Positions 8,035-9,786 of a stretch of DNA of 9,786 nucleotides are shown here, one piece after another (position 1 is the first letter of the stretch; every line of letters starts with the position of its first letter). The notes under the pieces are model-generated. The model was not told where the DNA came from. It did not search any database and worked only from the letters and a program-made list of their open reading frames with translations. The position numbers and the translations under genes are program-made. Location: positions 1-9,786 of the forward strand of contig CAKTXU010000042.1 in NCBI GenBank assembly GCA_934630995.1, written 5' to 3'. The DNA comes from an uncultured Eubacteriales bacterium. Its GTDB lineage: Bacteria; Bacillota; Clostridia; Oscillospirales; Acutalibacteraceae.

Positions 8035-8964
8035 TCAATCCTCCTGCAGCAGGGTGCCGATAACGGTTTTTGTCAGGATCATCACCACAAAGAGCACCAC
8101 GGCGATGGCCGAGGCGTACCCCATCTCATAGCGGGTGGTGCCGTGATCAATGATATGGGTCACCACCGTGTGGGCGGAGTAGTTGGTGCTGGGGAAGCCC
8201 GCCAGCTGCATGCAGACGTCGCTGACGGCGAAGGAGGAGGCAATCTGCATCACGGCGCCGAACATCAGCTGGGGTTTCATGGACGGGAGGGTGATGTGCC
8301 ACAGCTCCTGCCAGCGGTTGCGGATGCCGTCGATGGCCCCCGCCTCATACCAGCTGTGATCCACCGACTGCAGCCCCGCAATGAAGGCCAGAAAACCCGC
8401 TCCAAGGCTCAGCCAGAGCTGTACCAGGATAATGACCTGCAGATTGTACCGGGGATCCGTCAGCCACTGGATTGGCTCGTTGAGGACGCCCAGCTGCATC
8501 AGGAGGCTGTTTACCACGCCGTAACGGTCACCGCTGAAGATAAAGGTCCAAATGACATAGGCGTTGCCCGCGATGGAGGGCGCATAGAATATCAGTGTCA
8601 TGAACGCCCGCAGCTTGGGATGGAGATCGTTGATAAGCCACGCCAGCAGCAAGGCTAGAAAATAGCTGATGGGCCCGGTGATGAAGGCGAAAATCAAGGT
8701 GTTTTTCACAGCGATGAGGAAGATATCATCGTCCAGAAACAGCTTCATATAGTTGGCAAAGCCGATGAAGCGGGGGGGAGATATCATATTGAAATAGGTA
8801 AAGCTCAACACAATGGAGGTGACGACCGGTATGACAATGAAAAATAAAAAAAGCAGTGTATACGGCGCCACCAGAAAATAGCTTTCCCGGTACTGGACAA
8901 TCCGCTTCCACAGGGAGGGACTGCCTACCCGGGAAGCAGGCGAAAGCGCTTTGTCCTTATACAT
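8035..8964 (-). CDS. Sugar ABC transporter permease, MalF type (CUT1), pair A
   Basis: A 309-residue membrane protein. After a basic N-terminus (LWKRIVQYRESY) the first membrane segment spans about 29-54 (LVAPYTLLFLFFIVIPVVTS), and PPRFIGFANYMKLFLDDDIF with VKNTLIF follows, the usual MalF-type pattern. The EAA loop lies at about 205-231 (WYEAGAIDGIRNRWQELWHI then TLPSMKP). Role by family: channel half of a CUT1 oligosaccharide importer, working with the MalG-type gene 3 bases downstream. Two starts are possible. The ATG at 8988 has no ribosome site at a usable distance. The ATG at 8964 has AAAGGA 11 bases ahead, the same spacing as at the DUF5696 gene, so it is preferred; the longer form would add eight residues. 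The binding-protein gene ends 38 bases upstream, the common CUT1 order. Confidence 0.93.
   Translation of the reverse strand: MYKDKALSPASRVGSPSLWKRIVQYRESYFLVAPYTLLFLFFIVIPVVTSIVLSFTYFNMISPPRFIGFANYMKLFLDDDIFLIAVKNTLIFAFITGPISYFLALLLAWLINDLHPKLRAFMTLIFYAPSIAGNAYVIWTFIFSGDRYGVVNSLLMQLGVLNEPIQWLTDPRYNLQVIILVQLWLSLGAGFLAFIAGLQSVDHSWYEAGAIDGIRNRWQELWHITLPSMKPQLMFGAVMQIASSFAVSDVCMQLAGFPSTNYSAHTVVTHIIDHGTTRYEMGYASAIAVVLFVVMILTKTVIGTLLQED
8040..8045 (-). promoter_or_regulatory. Shine-Dalgarno (AGGAGG) for permease A2 inside the end of permease A1
   Basis: AGGAGG occupies the Gln-Glu-Asp codons at the end of the preceding gene, 8 bases before the ATG at 8031. This fits tight translational coupling of the two channel subunits. 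Confidence 0.75.
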
Positions 8965-9002
8965 GAGGCACACGTTCCTTTCTTCCATGTTGTCCGGGCA
9001 GC

Positions 9003-9786
9003 TTACTCCAATCCCAGCTCTTCCCGCTTGCTCTGAATTTCCTTATTGATGAGCTTGTTCTGATAGAACAGAACCTCCCGCGGATTCTCGTAGCTGTACA
9101 CCACGCTGCGGAATGCGTTGCTGATGCCGCGGGTGGTATAGTAGCTGGCGGGAATTTCCGGAATTTCCTGCACCCAATCCCACTGTGCGGAGACCTTGTT
9201 GAAGATCATGCAGCCGGTGCCGCTGGCGTTTTCCGACCGGTTGATGCCGCCGCTTTCATCCGGCGTACCGGGGATGGGCGCCATCTCCCACATGCCGTAA
9301 ATCTCGGGGGCCGCCACGGAAATCATGTTGTACTGGGTATAGGGCTGGATGCCCAGGGGCATTTCGCCGGAACGGAAGCGGTTGTAGAAATCGAAGGTGA
9401 CGGGCAGGGTGGTCTGGGTGTAGAGCTGCGTCCATTTGGTGAAGGCCTCCACCGCCTCTGGCTGATCGAAAGTGGTGCGGGAGAGGTCGTCGGTGTAGTA
9501 GGACAACCCCTTCTGAAGCAGGAAGGCGGCGAAGATATCCCCCACGGCGGTCTGGTTAGTGGCCACCGAAACGCCGACCCCCGCCTGCATATTGTTGGCC
9601 TGGAGCACGGAAATCACCTGGGCCAGTTCGTCCCAGGTCTGGGGCGGGCTGAGCCCGAGCTCTCCGAAGATATCGGTGCGGTAGAACATCATGTTAAAGC
9701 TCTGGGTGACGGGGAGGGCGTAGCCCTTGCCGTCGTAGGTATAGGGGAGCAGGGAGCCTTCGGCAAAACGCCGGATAACCTCGCTG
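9003..9786 (-). CDS. Extracellular sugar-binding protein of an ABC importer, C-terminal part (5' end beyond window)
   Basis: The frame is open from the right edge to TAA at 9003, giving 260 C-terminal residues; the N-terminus and any lipoprotein signal lie outside. The first residues (YDGKGYALPVTQSFNMMFYR, then TDIFGELGLSPPQTWDELAQ) are the classic central region of family 1 solute-binding proteins, where substrate-contacting residues often lie. Further on come FRSGEMPLGIQPYTQYNMIS and MWEMAPIPGTPDESGGIN, also typical. The end (NPREVLFYQNKLINKEIQSK, then REELGLE) resembles a set of long binding proteins in Bacillota. Between GTGCMIFNK and QWDWVQEIPEIP a block of the family seems to be missing (see findings). 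It probably delivers substrate to permease pair A directly downstream and perhaps also to pair B. The ligand is not deducible. Confidence 0.9.
   Translation of the reverse strand, partial: SEVIRRFAEGSLLPYTYDGKGYALPVTQSFNMMFYRTDIFGELGLSPPQTWDELAQVISVLQANNMQAGVGVSVATNQTAVGDIFAAFLLQKGLSYYTDDLSRTTFDQPEAVEAFTKWTQLYTQTTLPVTFDFYNRFRSGEMPLGIQPYTQYNMISVAAPEIYGMWEMAPIPGTPDESGGINRSENASGTGCMIFNKVSAQWDWVQEIPEIPASYYTTRGISNAFRSVVYSYENPREVLFYQNKLINKEIQSKREELGLE

Noticed and set aside
7162..8658. A 498-codon open frame on the plus strand
   Set aside because: Antisense to permeases A1 and A2, again with His/Glu/Gly-rich low-complexity composition and no family resemblance. Shadow frame.

Overview
The window is a piece of one long operon read entirely on the minus strand, so the biological order runs from high to low coordinates. 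It carries eight genes. The first is cut at its 5' end by the right edge and the last is cut at its 3' end by the left edge. Gaps are at most about 56 bases and one pair overlaps by 8 bases. Strong Shine-Dalgarno sequences, a G+C content that looks somewhat above 50%, CUT1-type sugar ABC permeases without an adjacent ATPase, and a DUF5696-type protein all point to a Bacillota genome, probably a gut or anaerobic Clostridia member (Oscillospiraceae, Christensenellales or Lachnospiraceae-like). The species cannot be fixed from the sequence.

Layout in transcription order: (1) 9786-9003, C-terminal part of an extracellular sugar-binding protein; (2) 8964-8035, MalF-type permease A1; (3) 8031-7189, MalG-type permease A2; (4) 7132-5036, a secreted/membrane NHL-repeat + TPR + Yip1-domain protein; (5) 5001-2776, a large secreted DUF5696-type protein with a predicted glycosidase-like barrel; (6) 2783-1887, MalF-type permease B1 starting at TTG; (7) 1863-850, MalG-type permease B2; (8) 837-1, a cytoplasmic beta-propeller glycoside hydrolase of the GH32/GH43/GH68 type.

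How the genes may work together (inference): the binding protein captures an oligosaccharide, one or both permease pairs import it using an ATPase encoded elsewhere (an MsmX-like shared ATPase is usual), and the cytoplasmic hydrolase cleaves it. Between the two permease pairs sit two proteins of unknown job, an extracellular beta-propeller anchored through a Yip1-like membrane domain and a secreted DUF5696 protein. They look like dedicated surface components of the uptake machine. This core, two permease pairs flanking a Yip1-fusion protein and a DUF5696 protein, is the most interesting part of the window: its parts are recognisable but the role of the assembly is not established as far as I know.

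No promoter, terminator, riboswitch, RNA gene, repeat array, mobile element or CRISPR was seen. There is no gene-free stretch of any size, and the operon promoter must lie beyond the right edge. The binding protein appears to lack a block of residues that its relatives have near the C-terminus.
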